Position numbers and translations under genes: made by a program | The notes under the pieces: generated by a model | What the model was told of the DNA's origin: nothing | Databases searched by the model: none | What the model saw: the letters and a program-made list of their open reading frames with translations, nothing else | Source: Cellulomonas humilata | GTDB lineage: Bacteria; Actinomycetota; Actinomycetes; Actinomycetales; Cellulomonadaceae | Direction of reading: 5' to 3' | NCBI RefSeq assembly: GCF_013359775.1 | Contig: NZ_JABMCI010000062.1 | Location: forward strand, 124,001 to 188,000 | Length of the DNA: 64,000 nucleotides | Part shown: piece after piece, positions 27,299 through 37,377 of the stretch | Layout of the letters: every line of letters begins with the position of its first letter | Numbering within the stretch: the first letter of the stretch is position 1

Positions 27299-30163
27299 TC
27301 AGGCGCGAGGCTTCTCGCGCATCTCCCAGGTCTCGATGGTGTCGCCGATCTCGACGTCGTTGAACGACCCCAGGCCGATACCGCACTCGAAGCCCTCGCG
27401 GACCTCCGTGGCGTCGTCCTTGAACCGCTTGAGCGACTCGATCGTCAGGTTGTCGCCGACGACCTTGCCGCCGCGCGTGACGCGCGCCTTCGTGTTCCGT
27501 CGGATGAGGCCCGACCGGACGATCGACCCGGCGATGTTGCCGAACTTCGACGACCGGAAGACCTCGCGCACCTCGGCGGAACCGAGCTGCACCTCCTCGT
27601 ACTCCGGCTTGAGCATGCCCTTGAGAGCAGCCTCGACGTCGTCGATCGCCTGGTAGATGACCGAGTAGAAGCGCACGTCGACGCCCTCGCGGTCCGCCAG
27701 CTCCTCGACGCGCTCCGCGTACTTGACGTTGAACCCGATGATGATCGCCGAGTCGACGGTGGCCAGGTTGACGTCGTTCTGCGTGATGGCACCCACCCCA
27801 CGGTGGATGACGCGCAGCTCGACCTCCTCGCCCACGTCGATCTTGAGCAGTGCGTCCTCGAGTGCCTCGACGGCACCCGACACGTCGCCCTTGAGGACCA
27901 GGTTGAGGGTCTCGACCTTGCCCTGCTGGAGCGCCTGCGTGAAGTCCTCGAGGCTGATGCGCTTGCGACGCTTGGCCAGGAGGGCGGCACGCTCGGCCGC
28001 CTCGCGCTTCTCGCCGATCTGACGTGCGGTGCGGTCGTCCGGAGCCACGATGAACGTGTCGCCGGCGCGGGGCACCGAGGTCAGGCCGAGCACCTGGACC
28101 GGACGCGACGGCCCGGCCACGAGGACCGGCTCGCCGTGCTCGTCGAACATCGCGCGGACGCGGCCGTACGCCGTGCCGGCGACGATCGAGTCGCCGACGT
28201 TCAGCGTGCCGGACTGGACCAGGACGGTTGCCACGGCACCGCGTCCCTTGTCGAGGTTCGCCTCGATGGCGACGCCTCGGGCGTCCTTGTCGGCGTTGGC
28301 CCGCAGGTCGAGGGCAGCGTCCGCCGTGAGGAGGACCGCCTCGAGCAGCTGGTCGATGCCCGTGAGCGACTTCGCGGAGACGTCGACGAACATGGTGTCG
28401 CCGCCGTACTCCTCGGCCACCAGGTTGTACTCGGTGAGCTGCTGGCGGACCTTGGCGGGGTTGGCCCCCTCCTTGTCCACCTTGTTGACCGCGACCACGA
28501 TCGGCACTCCGGCCGCCTGGGCGTGGTTGAGCGCCTCGATGGTCTGGGGCATCACACCGTCGTCCGCCGCGACCACGAGGATCGCGATGTCGGTCACCTG
28601 CGCACCACGGGCACGCATGGCGGTGAACGCCTCGTGGCCCGGGGTGTCGATGAACGTGACGGCACGGTCGGTGCCCTCGTGCGTGGTGTGCACCTGGTAG
28701 GCACCGATGTGCTGCGTGATCCCGCCGGCCTCGCCCGCGACGACGTCCGTCTGACGGATGGCGTCGAGGAGCTTGGTCTTTCCGTGGTCGACGTGACCCA
28801 TGACGGTGACGACCGGGGGCCGCGCCGTCAGGTCGTCGTCGCCCTCGGCCTCGAGCTCGGCGTCCAGGTCGATGTCGAAGGCCCCGAGCAGCTCGCGGTC
28901 CTCCTCCTCGGCCGACACCATCTCGATGATGTAGCCGAGTTCCTCGGCCAGCGTGCCGAACGTGTCCTCGTCCAGCGACTGGGTCGCCGTGGCCATCTCA
29001 CCGAGGTGGAACAGCACCGTGACCAGCGCGGCCGGGTTGGCGTCGATCTTGTCGGCGAAGTCGTTCAGCGACGAGCCGTGGCGCAGGCGGATGGTGGTCT
29101 TGCCGTTGCCGCGAGGCACCTGCACGCCACCCAGCGAGGGGGCCTGCATCTGCTCGAACTCTTGACGCTTCGCACGCTTCGACTTGCGACCGCGGACGGG
29201 ACGACCGCCTGCGCGGCCGAACGCACCCTGCGTGCTACCACGACCGGCACCGCCGGGACGACCGCCGCCGCCACCGGGACGACCGGCGAAACCGCCGCCG
29301 CCACCGGGAGCGCCACCGGGCGCACCGCCACCGCCGCCGGGACGACCGGCGTAGCCGCCGCGCGCACCGCCACCGGCACCACCGGGTCCGCCACGGCCAC
29401 CGGGGCCGGCCGGACGCTCGCCGGGACGACCGACGCCGCTGGACGTCTTGCCCGGCATCATGCCGGGGTTGGGGCGAGGACCACCCGGACGGGGACCGCC
29501 GGGACGGGGACCGCCGGGACGCTCGCCGGCCGAGGCGGCCGGAGCACCCTCGGCGGCGGCGGGACGACGGTCACGGTCGCCCGGACGCGGCATGCCCTGC
29601 GAGGGCGCGAACGGGTTGTTGCCGGGCCGCGAGCCACTGGGACGCGGAGCGCCACCGCCGGGGCGCTCGCCCTGACGGGGCATGCCCTGGGACGGCGCGA
29701 ACGGGTTGTTGCCCGGGCGTGCGGCAGGCGGGGCCTGACGCGGTCCGGGACGGACGGCCGGGCTGGCCGGAGCCGCAGCGGCCGGCGCCTGCGCGGCGGC
29801 CGGGGCCGGACGCGCTGCCGGTGCCGGTGCCGGTGCTGCGGGGGCAGCCGGCGCGGCAGGGGCCGCAGCCGCGACAGGTGCGGGGCGCGGGGCCTCGACC
29901 GGTGCAGCGGGTGCGGGTGCAGTGGGGGCGGCAGCGGCCGGGGCGGGCGCCGGGCGTGCCGGTGCCTTCGGGGCAGGCGCTGCTGCGGGGGCGGAACCTC
30001 CGCCACCGACCGGGTAGGTGTCCCGCAGCTTGCGGACGACCGGCGGTTCGATGGTCGAGGATGCCGAGCGGACGAATTCACCGAACTCGTTCAGCTTGGT
30101 CATGATGGTCTTGCTGTCGACCCCGAGCTCTTTGGCGAGCTCGTAGACGCGGACCTTGGCCAC
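27299..30163 (-). CDS. infB: Translation initiation factor IF-2
   Basis: GTPase that places initiator tRNA on the 30S subunit. The 954-residue product has an IF2_N domain ([20 protein letters not shown]), a long Pro/Ala then Gly/Arg-rich linker (about 55-340) typical of actinobacteria, a [19 protein letters not shown] segment, and the G domain with GHVDHGKT (about 456), DTPGHEAF and NKVDK, followed by IF2 domains II-IV. GTG start with AGGAGAGAT. Tandem repeats sit in its upstream region. Confidence 0.96.
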   Translation of the reverse strand: MAKVRVYELAKELGVDSKTIMTKLNEFGEFVRSASSTIEPPVVRKLRDTYPVGGGGSAPAAAPAPKAPARPAPAPAAAAPTAPAPAAPVEAPRPAPVAAAAPAAPAAPAAPAPAPAARPAPAAAQAPAAAAPASPAVRPGPRQAPPAARPGNNPFAPSQGMPRQGERPGGGAPRPSGSRPGNNPFAPSQGMPRPGDRDRRPAAAEGAPAASAGERPGGPRPGGPRPGGPRPNPGMMPGKTSSGVGRPGERPAGPGGRGGPGGAGGGARGGYAGRPGGGGGAPGGAPGGGGGFAGRPGGGGGRPGGAGRGSTQGAFGRAGGRPVRGRKSKRAKRQEFEQMQAPSLGGVQVPRGNGKTTIRLRHGSSLNDFADKIDANPAALVTVLFHLGEMATATQSLDEDTFGTLAEELGYIIEMVSAEEEDRELLGAFDIDLDAELEAEGDDDLTARPPVVTVMGHVDHGKTKLLDAIRQTDVVAGEAGGITQHIGAYQVHTTHEGTDRAVTFIDTPGHEAFTAMRARGAQVTDIAILVVAADDGVMPQTIEALNHAQAAGVPIVVAVNKVDKEGANPAKVRQQLTEYNLVAEEYGGDTMFVDVSAKSLTGIDQLLEAVLLTADAALDLRANADKDARGVAIEANLDKGRGAVATVLVQSGTLNVGDSIVAGTAYGRVRAMFDEHGEPVLVAGPSRPVQVLGLTSVPRAGDTFIVAPDDRTARQIGEKREAAERAALLAKRRKRISLEDFTQALQQGKVETLNLVLKGDVSGAVEALEDALLKIDVGEEVELRVIHRGVGAITQNDVNLATVDSAIIIGFNVKYAERVEELADREGVDVRFYSVIYQAIDDVEAALKGMLKPEYEEVQLGSAEVREVFRSSKFGNIAGSIVRSGLIRRNTKARVTRGGKVVGDNLTIESLKRFKDDATEVREGFECGIGLGSFNDVEIGDTIETWEMREKPRA

Positions 30164-30210
30164 ATCTCTCCTGTCTCGGTCCGCCCGGACAGGGTCGGAC
30201 CGTCGTTAGT

Positions 30211-30252
30211 GCTGGGTACTCATCGCTGGGTACTCATCGGTGCGTGCTCATC
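30211..30252. repeat. Three tandem 14-bp repeats upstream of infB
   Basis: GCTGGGTACTCATC occurs at 30211-30224 and 30225-30238, with a degenerate copy GGTGCGTGCTCATC at 30239-30252. The array lies between ylxR and infB, inside the probable infB leader. An additional GGTCCG/CGGACC hairpin is at 30178-30201, just upstream of the infB ribosome binding site. Confidence 0.85.
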
Positions 30253-30311
30253 GGGCAGCCATCGGCTTCCAACCCGCTTTCCGTATCGACGATCGGCCTC
30301 GCCGCCGGGAA

Positions 30312-30587
30312 CTACCCGACGACGTCCTGCTCCTGGGCCTCGAGGTGGCGGTGGACCGCGCTCGTGTCGGGCTGCCCTGCAGCTCGCAGGGCGCGCCCGA
30401 ACGCACGTCGGCGTTCGGCTTTCTCCAGACATCCAGGATCGGGGTGCAGCCATGCCCCCCTGCCCGGCATCCGGCGACCGACATCCACGACGAGCTCGAC
30501 TGAACTCTCGGTGACAGCGACCACCCTCAGCAGGGCTGACCTCGGGCCGGTGGCTCGGCACCCCACGCACGTGCGCACCGGACCCAT
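30312..30587 (-). CDS. ylxR: YlxR-family RNA-binding protein
   Basis: Small protein of the nusA-infB operon, with RNA-binding fold; a link to RNase P has been described in Bacillus. The 91-residue form from ATG 30587 starts GPVRTCVGCRATGPRSALLR and has PGRGAWLHPDPGCLEKAERRRAFGRAL, the full conserved domain. A GTG at 30707 overlapping the nusA stop (GTGA) would add 40 Pro/Arg-rich residues; I prefer the shorter form because its length matches the family. Confidence 0.8.
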   Translation of the reverse strand: MGPVRTCVGCRATGPRSALLRVVAVTESSVELVVDVGRRMPGRGAWLHPDPGCLEKAERRRAFGRALRAAGQPDTSAVHRHLEAQEQDVVG

Positions 30588-30703
30588 GCCAGAGACACGT
30601 TCGGGTGTCTGTGGGGTCCGCCGGCTCGACGGGAGGAGCCGGACATCCGGCCCAGCCGCAGCGAGTCTACCGCGCCGCGGCTCCGGCGGCGTCACTCGTG
30701 AGG

Positions 30704-31768
30704 TCACTCACTGCCGTCCGCACCGTCGCGAGCACCGTGGGCGCCCGGCGACACGCTCTCCCCCGGGACCTCGGCGTCGGACCGGATGTCGATGCGCCAC
30801 CCCGTCAGCTTCGCGGCCAGGCGGGCGTTCTGGCCCTCCTTGCCGATGGCGAGCGACAGCTGGTAGTCCGGCACGACGACCCGGGCGGCGCGCGCCACCG
30901 GGTCGACCACCGTGACGGACAGCACCCGCGCCGGCGACAGCGCGTGGGCGATCATCTCGGCCGGGTCGTCCGCGTGGTCGACGATGTCGATCTTCTCGCC
31001 GTGCAGCTCCGCCATGACGGCGCGCACGCGGCCGCCCATCGGGCCGATGCACGCGCCCTTGGCGTTGACGCCCGAGACGGTCGCGCGGACGGACATCTTG
31101 GTGCGGTGGCCGGCCTCGCGCGCCATCGCGGTGATCTCGACGGTGCCGTCGGCGACCTCGGGCACCTCGAGCTCGAAGAGCTTGCGCACGAGGTTCGGGT
31201 GCGTGCGGGACAGGGTCACCTGGGGTCCGCGCTGGCCGCGGGCGACCTCGAGGACGTAGCCGCGGATGCGGTCGCCGTGCACGTACTCCTCACCGGGCAC
31301 CTGCTCGTGCGCGGGCAGGACGGCCTCGGTGCCACCGACGTCGATGAGCACCGTGCGCGGGTCCCGGCCCTGCTGGATGACGCCGCCGAGGACCTCGCCC
31401 TCCTTGCCGCGGAACGCCCCGAGCACCTGGTCGTCCTCGGCGTCCCGCAGGCGCTGCACGATGACCTGGCGCGCGGTCGCCGTCGCGATCCGGCCGAAGC
31501 CGTCGGGGGTGTCGTCGAACTCCGGCCCGTCGGGACCCGGGGGCGGCATGATGCCCTCGTCGTCGGGCTCCCCCAGCGGCGCCGTCTCGCGCGCCCACAC
31601 GGTCACGTGGCCCGTCTTGCGGTCCACCTCGACCCGGGCCTTCGCCTGCGCACCCGGGGTGCGGTGGTAGGCGGACAGCAGCGCCTGCTCGATCGCGGAG
31701 ACCAGCACGTCGAGGCTGATCTCCCGTTCGCGCTCGAGCAGCCGCAACGCCTGCATGTCGATGTCCAT
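30704..31768 (-). CDS. nusA: Transcription termination/antitermination protein NusA
   Basis: Binds RNA polymerase and modulates pausing, termination and antitermination. The 354-residue protein has the N-terminal polymerase-binding domain ([24 protein letters not shown]), S1 ([22 protein letters not shown] marks the first KH after it) and KH domains ([27 protein letters not shown]). The C-terminal acidic repeats of E. coli NusA are absent, as in other actinobacteria. It starts one base after the rimP stop with AGGAGAG upstream. Confidence 0.95.
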   Translation of the reverse strand: MDIDMQALRLLEREREISLDVLVSAIEQALLSAYHRTPGAQAKARVEVDRKTGHVTVWARETAPLGEPDDEGIMPPPGPDGPEFDDTPDGFGRIATATARQVIVQRLRDAEDDQVLGAFRGKEGEVLGGVIQQGRDPRTVLIDVGGTEAVLPAHEQVPGEEYVHGDRIRGYVLEVARGQRGPQVTLSRTHPNLVRKLFELEVPEVADGTVEITAMAREAGHRTKMSVRATVSGVNAKGACIGPMGGRVRAVMAELHGEKIDIVDHADDPAEMIAHALSPARVLSVTVVDPVARAARVVVPDYQLSLAIGKEGQNARLAAKLTGWRIDIRSDAEVPGESVSPGAHGARDGADGSE

Positions 31769-31769
31769 C

Positions 31770-32342
31770 TCAGCTCTCCTCGCCGGCGGCGGCGTCGCGC
31801 CCGGCCTCGTCGTCGTCCACAGGGCCGATGCCCGACAGGTCCACCTCGACGTGCGCCTCGCGCACACCCGTCAGGAGCACGCGGACCGGGTCGCCCACCA
31901 CCGGCTTGCGCCCCTTGCGACCCGGCGTCACCGGCATGACCACGATCGCGTCGCCGTCCGGGCCTGTCCGGTCCACCTCGGTGATCCGCCCCGCCAGCTT
32001 GGTGCCGTCCGTCAGCGTCAGGGTGACCATGCGCCCGACGGCGCGCGTGAAGTGGCGGCGCTCCGTCAGCGGTCGGTACACGCCCGGGCTCATCACGTCG
32101 AGCGTGTACTCGCCGACGATCACGTCGGCCGCGTCGAGGGCGTCGGAGACCGCACGAGTCGCTTCGGCGACGCGCTCCAGGTCCAGCCCGCCCTCGTCGT
32201 CCTCGGTCACGTCGACGACCACCTCGACCACCGACCGCGCACCGGTCCTGCGCACCGTGACGTCCTCAAGCACGAGACCCCCGGCCAGGACGGCCGGCTC
32301 CACGACGCGCCGGACCCGTTCTGCGTGTGCTGGCGCGACCAT
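31770..32342 (-). CDS. rimP: Ribosome maturation factor RimP
   Basis: Needed for 30S assembly. The 190-residue protein has the two RimP domains: [22 protein letters not shown] and [32 protein letters not shown], with the signature [13 protein letters not shown] 32342 has AGGAGGCT upstream. First gene of the rimP-nusA-ylxR-infB cluster and divergent from a lipoprotein gene. Confidence 0.93.
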   Translation of the reverse strand: MVAPAHAERVRRVVEPAVLAGGLVLEDVTVRRTGARSVVEVVVDVTEDDEGGLDLERVAEATRAVSDALDAADVIVGEYTLDVMSPGVYRPLTERRHFTRAVGRMVTLTLTDGTKLAGRITEVDRTGPDGDAIVVMPVTPGRKGRKPVVGDPVRVLLTGVREAHVEVDLSGIGPVDDDEAGRDAAAGEES

Positions 32343-32471
32343 GTCAGCCTCCTGTCGGTCCAGCGGGTCGTCGGCGAGCGACGTTGCGACCCTGTGATGT
32401 TGTGGGACCACAGTAACGAGTCCGGGCGTGCCCGACGGCCGCGCCCCGGCGGCATGGCAGGATCACCGGCG

Positions 32472-33530
32472 ATGAGCACGGACCGGGACCTCGCGGCGCG
32501 GCACGATCTCGCGCGCCCGCTGGCCCGGGTGCTGGCCGTGGCCGTGATGGTTCTCACGCTGGCGGCGTGCGGTCTGCGGGCCGAGACCCCGCCCCCGGTC
32601 GAGCCCAGCCCGGACGCGCTCGAGCAGGTCCGCGCCCGGACGGTCGCCGACTCGCTGGCCCTGTCGGCCGCTGCGTCGGCCGCTGCGCTGCTCCCCGACG
32701 GCGCGGCGGAGCCGGTCGCCCCGGTCCTGACGGAGGTCGCCGGGTACTCCGACCAGCACGCCGACCAGCTCGGCGGCGTGTACGTCTCCGGCCTGCCGAC
32801 CCCCACGGACTCCCCCACTGACTCCCCCGCAGTGACCCCCACGACCACCGAGTCGGTCGCCGAGGTGCTCGAGCAGCTGGCGGCGGCGACCCGGACAGCC
32901 CTCGCGGACGCGGACGCGGTGCCCGACGGCCCGCTCGCGCGACTGATCGCGTCGGTCGCCACCTCCCGCGCGGAGCTCACCGAGCGCCTGGCCGGTGCCA
33001 CCGGCACCCCGGTGCCGGAACTCGAGCCCGACGCGGCACCCCCTGCGACCGACCCTGCGCCGACCCCGGCGGAGACGACGCCGACCACCGGTGTCGACGG
33101 TCTGGCCACCGGTGACGTCGGCGTGCTCGCGCTCGTGCACGACGAGGCCGGCTACGGGTTCGAGGTGATCGCCGCCAAGCTCTCGGGCGACCAGCGCGCC
33201 GCTGCGCGCGCCACGGCGGCGAGGCACCGCGCCTCCAGCGAGGACTGGGCGGCCGCCGCCGGCATCGACGGATCGGCGCAGGACCCCCGCCGCGCGTCCT
33301 ACGCGCTGCCCGCCGGGCTCGACGACCCCGCCGTCTCCTCCGCCCTCGCACGCTCGCTGGAGACGGCCGTCGCGAACGCCTACGCCAACGCCGTCGCCCA
33401 GGCGGAACCCGGCGGCCGGTCCGCGCGCATCGCGGGACTGCGCCGCGCGACGGGCGACGCCGCCACCTGGGGCGCCACGCACGTGCCGTTCCCGGGCCTG
33501 CCGGAGCGGGCCCAGCAGCCCACCGGCTGA
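32472..33530 (+). CDS. Lipoprotein with a ferritin-like DUF4439 domain
   Basis: Exported lipid-anchored protein of 352 residues. The signal peptide ends in lipobox LAAC (Cys33). The C-terminal part (about 210-345), VGVLALVHDEAGYGFEVIAAKL followed by RHRASSEDWAA, resembles the ferritin-like DUF4439 helical domain; a Pro/Thr-rich linker precedes it. Mycobacteria carry a similar gene between rimP and proS, so this is conserved context, not an insertion. Biochemical role unknown. Confidence 0.78.
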   Translation: MSTDRDLAARHDLARPLARVLAVAVMVLTLAACGLRAETPPPVEPSPDALEQVRARTVADSLALSAAASAAALLPDGAAEPVAPVLTEVAGYSDQHADQLGGVYVSGLPTPTDSPTDSPAVTPTTTESVAEVLEQLAAATRTALADADAVPDGPLARLIASVATSRAELTERLAGATGTPVPELEPDAAPPATDPAPTPAETTPTTGVDGLATGDVGVLALVHDEAGYGFEVIAAKLSGDQRAAARATAARHRASSEDWAAAAGIDGSAQDPRRASYALPAGLDDPAVSSALARSLETAVANAYANAVAQAEPGGRSARIAGLRRATGDAATWGATHVPFPGLPERAQQPTG

Positions 33531-33541
33531 CGCCGACGACG

Positions 33542-35338
33542 TCAGCCGGCGAGCAGCTCGGCGACGAGGGCGGCCACCCGGTCGGCCGCCTGGGCGACCG
33601 GCACCTGCTCGGTGGTGCCGCCGACGCGCGGGCGCACCTCGACCACACCCTCGGCCAGCCCGCGTCCGACGACGACCACCAGCGGGACGCCCAGGAGCTC
33701 GGCGTCGGCAAACTTCACGCCGGGCGAGACCCTGCCCGGGCGGTCGTCGTAGAGCACCTCGATGCCGCGCGACGAGAGCTCGGTGGCGAGCGCGTCAGCG
33801 GCCTCGAACACGGCCGGGTCCTTGCCCGTGGCGACCACGTGCACGTGCGCCGGTGCGACGTGCGCGGGCCAGGCCAGCCCGCGCTCGTCGTTGTTGGCCT
33901 CCGCCAGCGCGGCGAGCACGCGGGTGACACCGACACCGTAGGAGCCCATCGTCACCACCTGCGCCTTGCCGTTCTGGTCCAGCACGGTGAGGCCGAGCGC
34001 CTGGGCGTACTTGCGCCCGAGCGCGAAGATGTGGCCGATCTCGATGCCGCGTGCCAGCTCGAGCGGGCCCGAGCCGTCCGGTGCCGGGTCGCCGGCGCGC
34101 ACCTCGGCGGCCTCGACCGTGCCGTCGGCTGTGAAGTCCCGACCGGCGACGAGGTCGAACACGTGCTTGCCGTGCTCGTTGGCGCCGGTGATCCACCGCG
34201 TGCCGGCGACGACGCGCGGGTCCAGGAGGTAGCGGACCGCCGTGCGCTCGGCGCCGTCCGCCACGAGCACGTTCGGGCCGACGGCCCCGGGGCCGAGGTA
34301 GCCGCGGACCAGCTCCGGGTGCGCGGCGAAGTCGGCGTCGCCGGCAGCCTCGACCTCGGCGGGTGCGACCGCGGCCTCGAGCCGCTTGAGGTCCACCTCG
34401 CGGTCTCCGGGCAGGCCGACGACGAGCAGCTCGCGCTCGCCGGTCGGGTGCACGAGGGCGAGCACGACGTTCTTGAGCGTGTCGGCGGCGGCCCACGGGC
34501 GGTCCGGGCGCGCGAACCGCTCGTTGGCGACGGCCACCAGCGTGTCGATGGTCGGCGTGTCCGGGGTGTCCTCGACGTGCGCCGCCGGCGCGTCGTCGAA
34601 CGGGATCGCGTCCGGCACCACCGTGGTGACCGCCTCGACGTTCGCCGCGTAGCCGCCCGGCGAGCGCACGAACGTGTCCTCGCCGATCGCGGTGGGCGTG
34701 AGGAACTCCTCCGAGCGCGAGCCGCCCATGGCACCGGACGTCGCGGCGACGATGACGTACTCCAGGCCGAGCCGGCCGAAGATCCGCTCGTAGGCGTCCC
34801 GCTGCGACTGGTAGGAGGCCGCCAGCCCCTCGTCGTCGATGTCGAACGAGTAGGCGTCCTTCATGATGAACTCGCGGCCGCGGATGAGCCCGGCGCGCGG
34901 ACGCGCCTCGTCGCGGTACTTGGTCTGGATCTGGTAGAGCGCGAGCGGCAGGTCCTTGTACGACGAGTACAGGTCCTTGACCAGCAGCGTGAACATCTCC
35001 TCGTGCGTCGGCGCGAGCAGGTAGTCACCGCCCTTGCGGTCCTTCAGCCGGAAGATGTTCGGGCCGTACTCGGTCCAGCGACCGGTCGCCTCGTACGGCT
35101 CCCTGGGCAGCAGCGCCGGGAAGTGCACCTCCTGCGCACCCGCGGCCGCCATCTCCTCGCGGACCACCAGCTCCACCTTGGCCAGCACGCGCAGGCCCAG
35201 CGGCAGCCAGGAGTAGATGCCGGGTGCGGCGCGGCGGATGTAGCCCGCGCGCACGAGCAGCCGGTGGCTGGCGACCTCGGCGTCGACCGGGTCCTCACGC
35301 AGCGTGCGGAAGAAGAGCTGGGACAGGCGGATGAGCAT
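33542..35338 (-). CDS. proS: Prolyl-tRNA synthetase (bacterial type)
   Basis: Charges tRNA-Pro. The 598-residue class II synthetase begins with [22 protein letters not shown] and has motif 2 region [26 protein letters not shown], an insertion editing domain (about 220-400), motif 3 [16 protein letters not shown] and a C-terminal anticodon-binding domain. ATG 35338 lies six bases after TAGGCT, so a leaderless start is likely. Confidence 0.97.
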   Translation of the reverse strand: MLIRLSQLFFRTLREDPVDAEVASHRLLVRAGYIRRAAPGIYSWLPLGLRVLAKVELVVREEMAAAGAQEVHFPALLPREPYEATGRWTEYGPNIFRLKDRKGGDYLLAPTHEEMFTLLVKDLYSSYKDLPLALYQIQTKYRDEARPRAGLIRGREFIMKDAYSFDIDDEGLAASYQSQRDAYERIFGRLGLEYVIVAATSGAMGGSRSEEFLTPTAIGEDTFVRSPGGYAANVEAVTTVVPDAIPFDDAPAAHVEDTPDTPTIDTLVAVANERFARPDRPWAAADTLKNVVLALVHPTGERELLVVGLPGDREVDLKRLEAAVAPAEVEAAGDADFAAHPELVRGYLGPGAVGPNVLVADGAERTAVRYLLDPRVVAGTRWITGANEHGKHVFDLVAGRDFTADGTVEAAEVRAGDPAPDGSGPLELARGIEIGHIFALGRKYAQALGLTVLDQNGKAQVVTMGSYGVGVTRVLAALAEANNDERGLAWPAHVAPAHVHVVATGKDPAVFEAADALATELSSRGIEVLYDDRPGRVSPGVKFADAELLGVPLVVVVGRGLAEGVVEVRPRVGGTTEQVPVAQAADRVAALVAELLAG

Positions 35339-35344
35339 GCACGG

Positions 35345-35350
35345 AGCCTA
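35345..35350 (-). promoter_or_regulatory. -10 element (TAGGCT) of proS, leaderless
   Basis: TAGGCT on the minus strand is followed by CCGTGC and the proS ATG at 35338. No Shine-Dalgarno sequence intervenes. Confidence 0.55.
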
Positions 35351-35402
35351 GTTGCCCACGATCCATGGGCCGTACGCGTTTCCGTGGGGTTGGATGGTGC
35401 AC

Positions 35403-36293
35403 GTGCCGGAGCTGCCCGAGGTCGAGGCGCTCGCGCAGTTCCTGCGCGGGCGGATGGTGGACCACGCCGTGACCGAGGTGTCGGTCGGCGCCATCAGCGC
35501 GCTGAAGACGTTCCGCCCGGCTCCCGACGCGCTGGTCGGCGGCACGGTCGTGGACGTGCAGCGGCACGGCAAGTGGCTGGACGTCATGGTCGCCACCCCG
35601 ACCGGCGAACCGCTGCACCTGATCTGGCACCTCTCGCGCGCCGGCTGGGTGCGCTGGTCCGAGCAGCTGTCGACCAACCCGGTCCGGCCGGGGAAGTCGC
35701 CGCTGGCGCTGCGGGTGCGCATCGACGACGGGTCGGGCTTCGACCTGACCGAGGCGGGCACGCGCAAGCGGCTCGCGGTGCACGTGGTCGAGGCTCCGGA
35801 CGACGTCCCGCAGATCGCGTCGCTCGGCGTCGAGCCGCTGTCCGACGAGTTCACCGAGGACCGGCTGGCGGAGCTGCTCGCGGCCCGCAACCAGCAGGTC
35901 AAGGGGCTGCTGCGCGACCAGGGGACGATCGCGGGCATCGGCAACGCCTACTCGGACGAGATCCTGCTCGCCGCCCGGATGAGCCCGTTCGCGATGACCA
36001 GGTCGTTCGACGCCGACCGCACCCGCGTCCTGTGGGAGGCGATCCGCGAGGTCCTCACCGGCGCGGTCGGCTCGGCGTCCGGAAAGCCTGCCGCCGAGCT
36101 CAAGGACGCCAAGCGGCGCGGGATGAAGGTGCACGGCCGGACGGGCCAGCCCTGCCCGGGCTGGAACGACGTCCCGTGCGGCGACACCGTGCACGAGGTG
36201 TCCTTCGCGGACTCGTCGCTGCAGTACTGCCCCACGTGCCAGACCGGCGGCAAGCCGCTGGCCGACCGGCGGATGTCGAGGCTGCTGCGGTAA
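35403..36293 (+). CDS. Fpg/Nei-family DNA glycosylase
   Basis: Base-excision repair enzyme removing oxidised bases with AP-lyase activity. GTG 35403 was chosen because after Met removal it exposes the catalytic Pro of PELPEVEAL; earlier in-frame starts would bury it. The 296-residue protein has the lysine in RHGKWLDV, the helix-two-turn-helix GTIAGIGNAYSDEIL, and a C-terminal zinc finger (CPGWNDVPC and YCPTC) ending PLADRRMSRLL. Fpg versus Nei specificity cannot be decided by eye. Confidence 0.93.
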   Translation: MPELPEVEALAQFLRGRMVDHAVTEVSVGAISALKTFRPAPDALVGGTVVDVQRHGKWLDVMVATPTGEPLHLIWHLSRAGWVRWSEQLSTNPVRPGKSPLALRVRIDDGSGFDLTEAGTRKRLAVHVVEAPDDVPQIASLGVEPLSDEFTEDRLAELLAARNQQVKGLLRDQGTIAGIGNAYSDEILLAARMSPFAMTRSFDADRTRVLWEAIREVLTGAVGSASGKPAAELKDAKRRGMKVHGRTGQPCPGWNDVPCGDTVHEVSFADSSLQYCPTCQTGGKPLADRRMSRLLR

Positions 36294-36296
36294 GCG

Positions 36297-36380
36297 CAGC
36301 GCTAGAAGGTCAGCGCTAGAAGGTCAGCGCTAGAAGGTCAGCGCTAGAAGGTCAGCGCGAGAAGGTCAGCGCTAGAAGAG
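36297..36380. repeat. Six tandem 14-bp repeats between fpg-like gene and GNAT gene
   Basis: Unit CAGCGCTAGAAGGT repeats at 36297, 36311, 36325, 36339, 36353 (one T to G change) and 36367 (last two bases differ). The array starts four bases after the glycosylase stop. The last copy carries the stop codon (36372-36374) and final codons of the minus-strand GNAT, so it looks like duplication of that gene end. Confidence 0.95.
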
Positions 36381-37298
36381 GACGGTCGCGTACGTGCCGA
36401 CCTGCCGGAAGCCCACCGCGCGGTACGCCGCCAGAGCGCGCTCGTTGTAGCTGTTCACGTACAGCGACACCAGGGGTGCCACCTCGCCGCGGGCGATCTG
36501 CACCACGGCGGCCATCCCCGCCTCGGAGAGCCGTTCGCCGCGCCGGTCCGGGGCCACCCACACGCCCTGCACCTGGGCCACGCCCCCGGCGACCGCGCCG
36601 AGCTCGGCCTTGAACACGACGTCCGCCGCGGGTCGGCGTGCCAGCCGCCGGTCGGAGACGGGGGCCGACGGGTCGATGCGCACGAACGACCGGCCCTGCG
36701 CGATCAGGCCGTGGACGCGGGTCTCGTACGGTCCGCCCGGGCCGCTGACCGGCGAGTAGCCCACCTCCTCGGTGAACATGCGCACGCACGCCGGCAGCAC
36801 GACGTCGAACTCCTCGGGGCGGGACCGGCGCACCCGTGGGTCGGCCGTCACCAGCGGGGCGTGCTCGATCACCATCGAGGGCTGGTCGTCGCGGACCTCG
36901 CGGGCCGCGGGCCAGAAGTACCGGAGCCGACCCCACAGGCCCAGCACGGCGTCGGCGGGCCCGACGATCGACGAGCAGCGCCTGCCCTGGACGCGCGCGA
37001 GCCCGGCGAAGGCGTCGAGCGCCCGGCTCAGGACGCGCGGGTCCTCCACGGGGACGACCGGGACCATGTTCGCGCCGGCGAAGCAGATCGCCAGGAGCTC
37101 GCCGTCCTCCTCGTACCCCCACAGGGTTCCTCCGGCGGCCCGCAGGGTCCGTCCGACAGCCTGCTCGAGCCGCGCCGTCGCCAGCACGGAGCCGACGGCG
37201 TCCCGGGCGCAGACGGCCAGGGCGCTCTCGAGGTCGACGTCACCGAGGACCCGACCTCCGGCCCGACCATCGAGCAGAGCAGCGCGGCGTTGCACCAT
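36372..37298 (-). CDS. GNAT acetyltransferase with N-terminal DUF4081
   Basis: The 308-residue protein combines an N-terminal DUF4081-like domain (ESALAVCARDAVGSVLATARLEQA) with a C-terminal GNAT domain whose acetyl-CoA site is VWVAPDRRGERLSEAGMAAVVQIA (about 240-262) and the closing NSYNERALAAYRAVGFRQVGTYATVLF pattern. It follows ispG, as in mycobacteria and Streptomyces. ATG 37298 lies six bases after CAGGAT. Its stop codon is part of a tandem repeat array. Substrate unknown. Confidence 0.88.
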   Translation of the reverse strand: MVQRRAALLDGRAGGRVLGDVDLESALAVCARDAVGSVLATARLEQAVGRTLRAAGGTLWGYEEDGELLAICFAGANMVPVVPVEDPRVLSRALDAFAGLARVQGRRCSSIVGPADAVLGLWGRLRYFWPAAREVRDDQPSMVIEHAPLVTADPRVRRSRPEEFDVVLPACVRMFTEEVGYSPVSGPGGPYETRVHGLIAQGRSFVRIDPSAPVSDRRLARRPAADVVFKAELGAVAGGVAQVQGVWVAPDRRGERLSEAGMAAVVQIARGEVAPLVSLYVNSYNERALAAYRAVGFRQVGTYATVLF

Positions 37299-37325
37299 GG
37301 GTAGATCCTGCACCACGGGCGTCCG

Positions 37326-37360
37326 GTTCACCCGATCTCCGACACGTCGATCGAGTGAAC
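37326..37360. promoter_or_regulatory. Inverted repeat between ispG and GNAT gene
   Basis: Twelve-base arms at 37326-37337 and 37349-37360 (GTTCAC...GTGAAC, 11 of 12 paired) flank an 11-bp spacer. It lies 18 bases after the ispG stop and 28 bases before the GNAT start. It may terminate ispG or bind a regulator. It partly overlaps the element shared with 14121-14158. Confidence 0.5.
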
Positions 37361-37377
37361 GTTGGGTGCGGACACCC

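Noticed and set aside
27287..30514. 1075-residue plus-strand ORF opposite infB
   Set aside because: Antisense shadow of IF-2; the Gly/Thr and Arg runs simply mirror the repetitive IF-2 linker.
30588..30707. Longer YlxR start at GTG 30707 overlapping the nusA stop
   Set aside because: Adds 40 Pro/Arg-rich residues not found in the family; kept only as an alternative despite the GTGA overlap.
36297..36380. CRISPR-like array
   Set aside because: Units are directly tandem with no spacers and only 14 bp long.
37326..37360. Pho box at GTTCACC
   Set aside because: A Pho box needs direct repeats of about 11 bp; here the two GTTCAC units are inverted, not direct.
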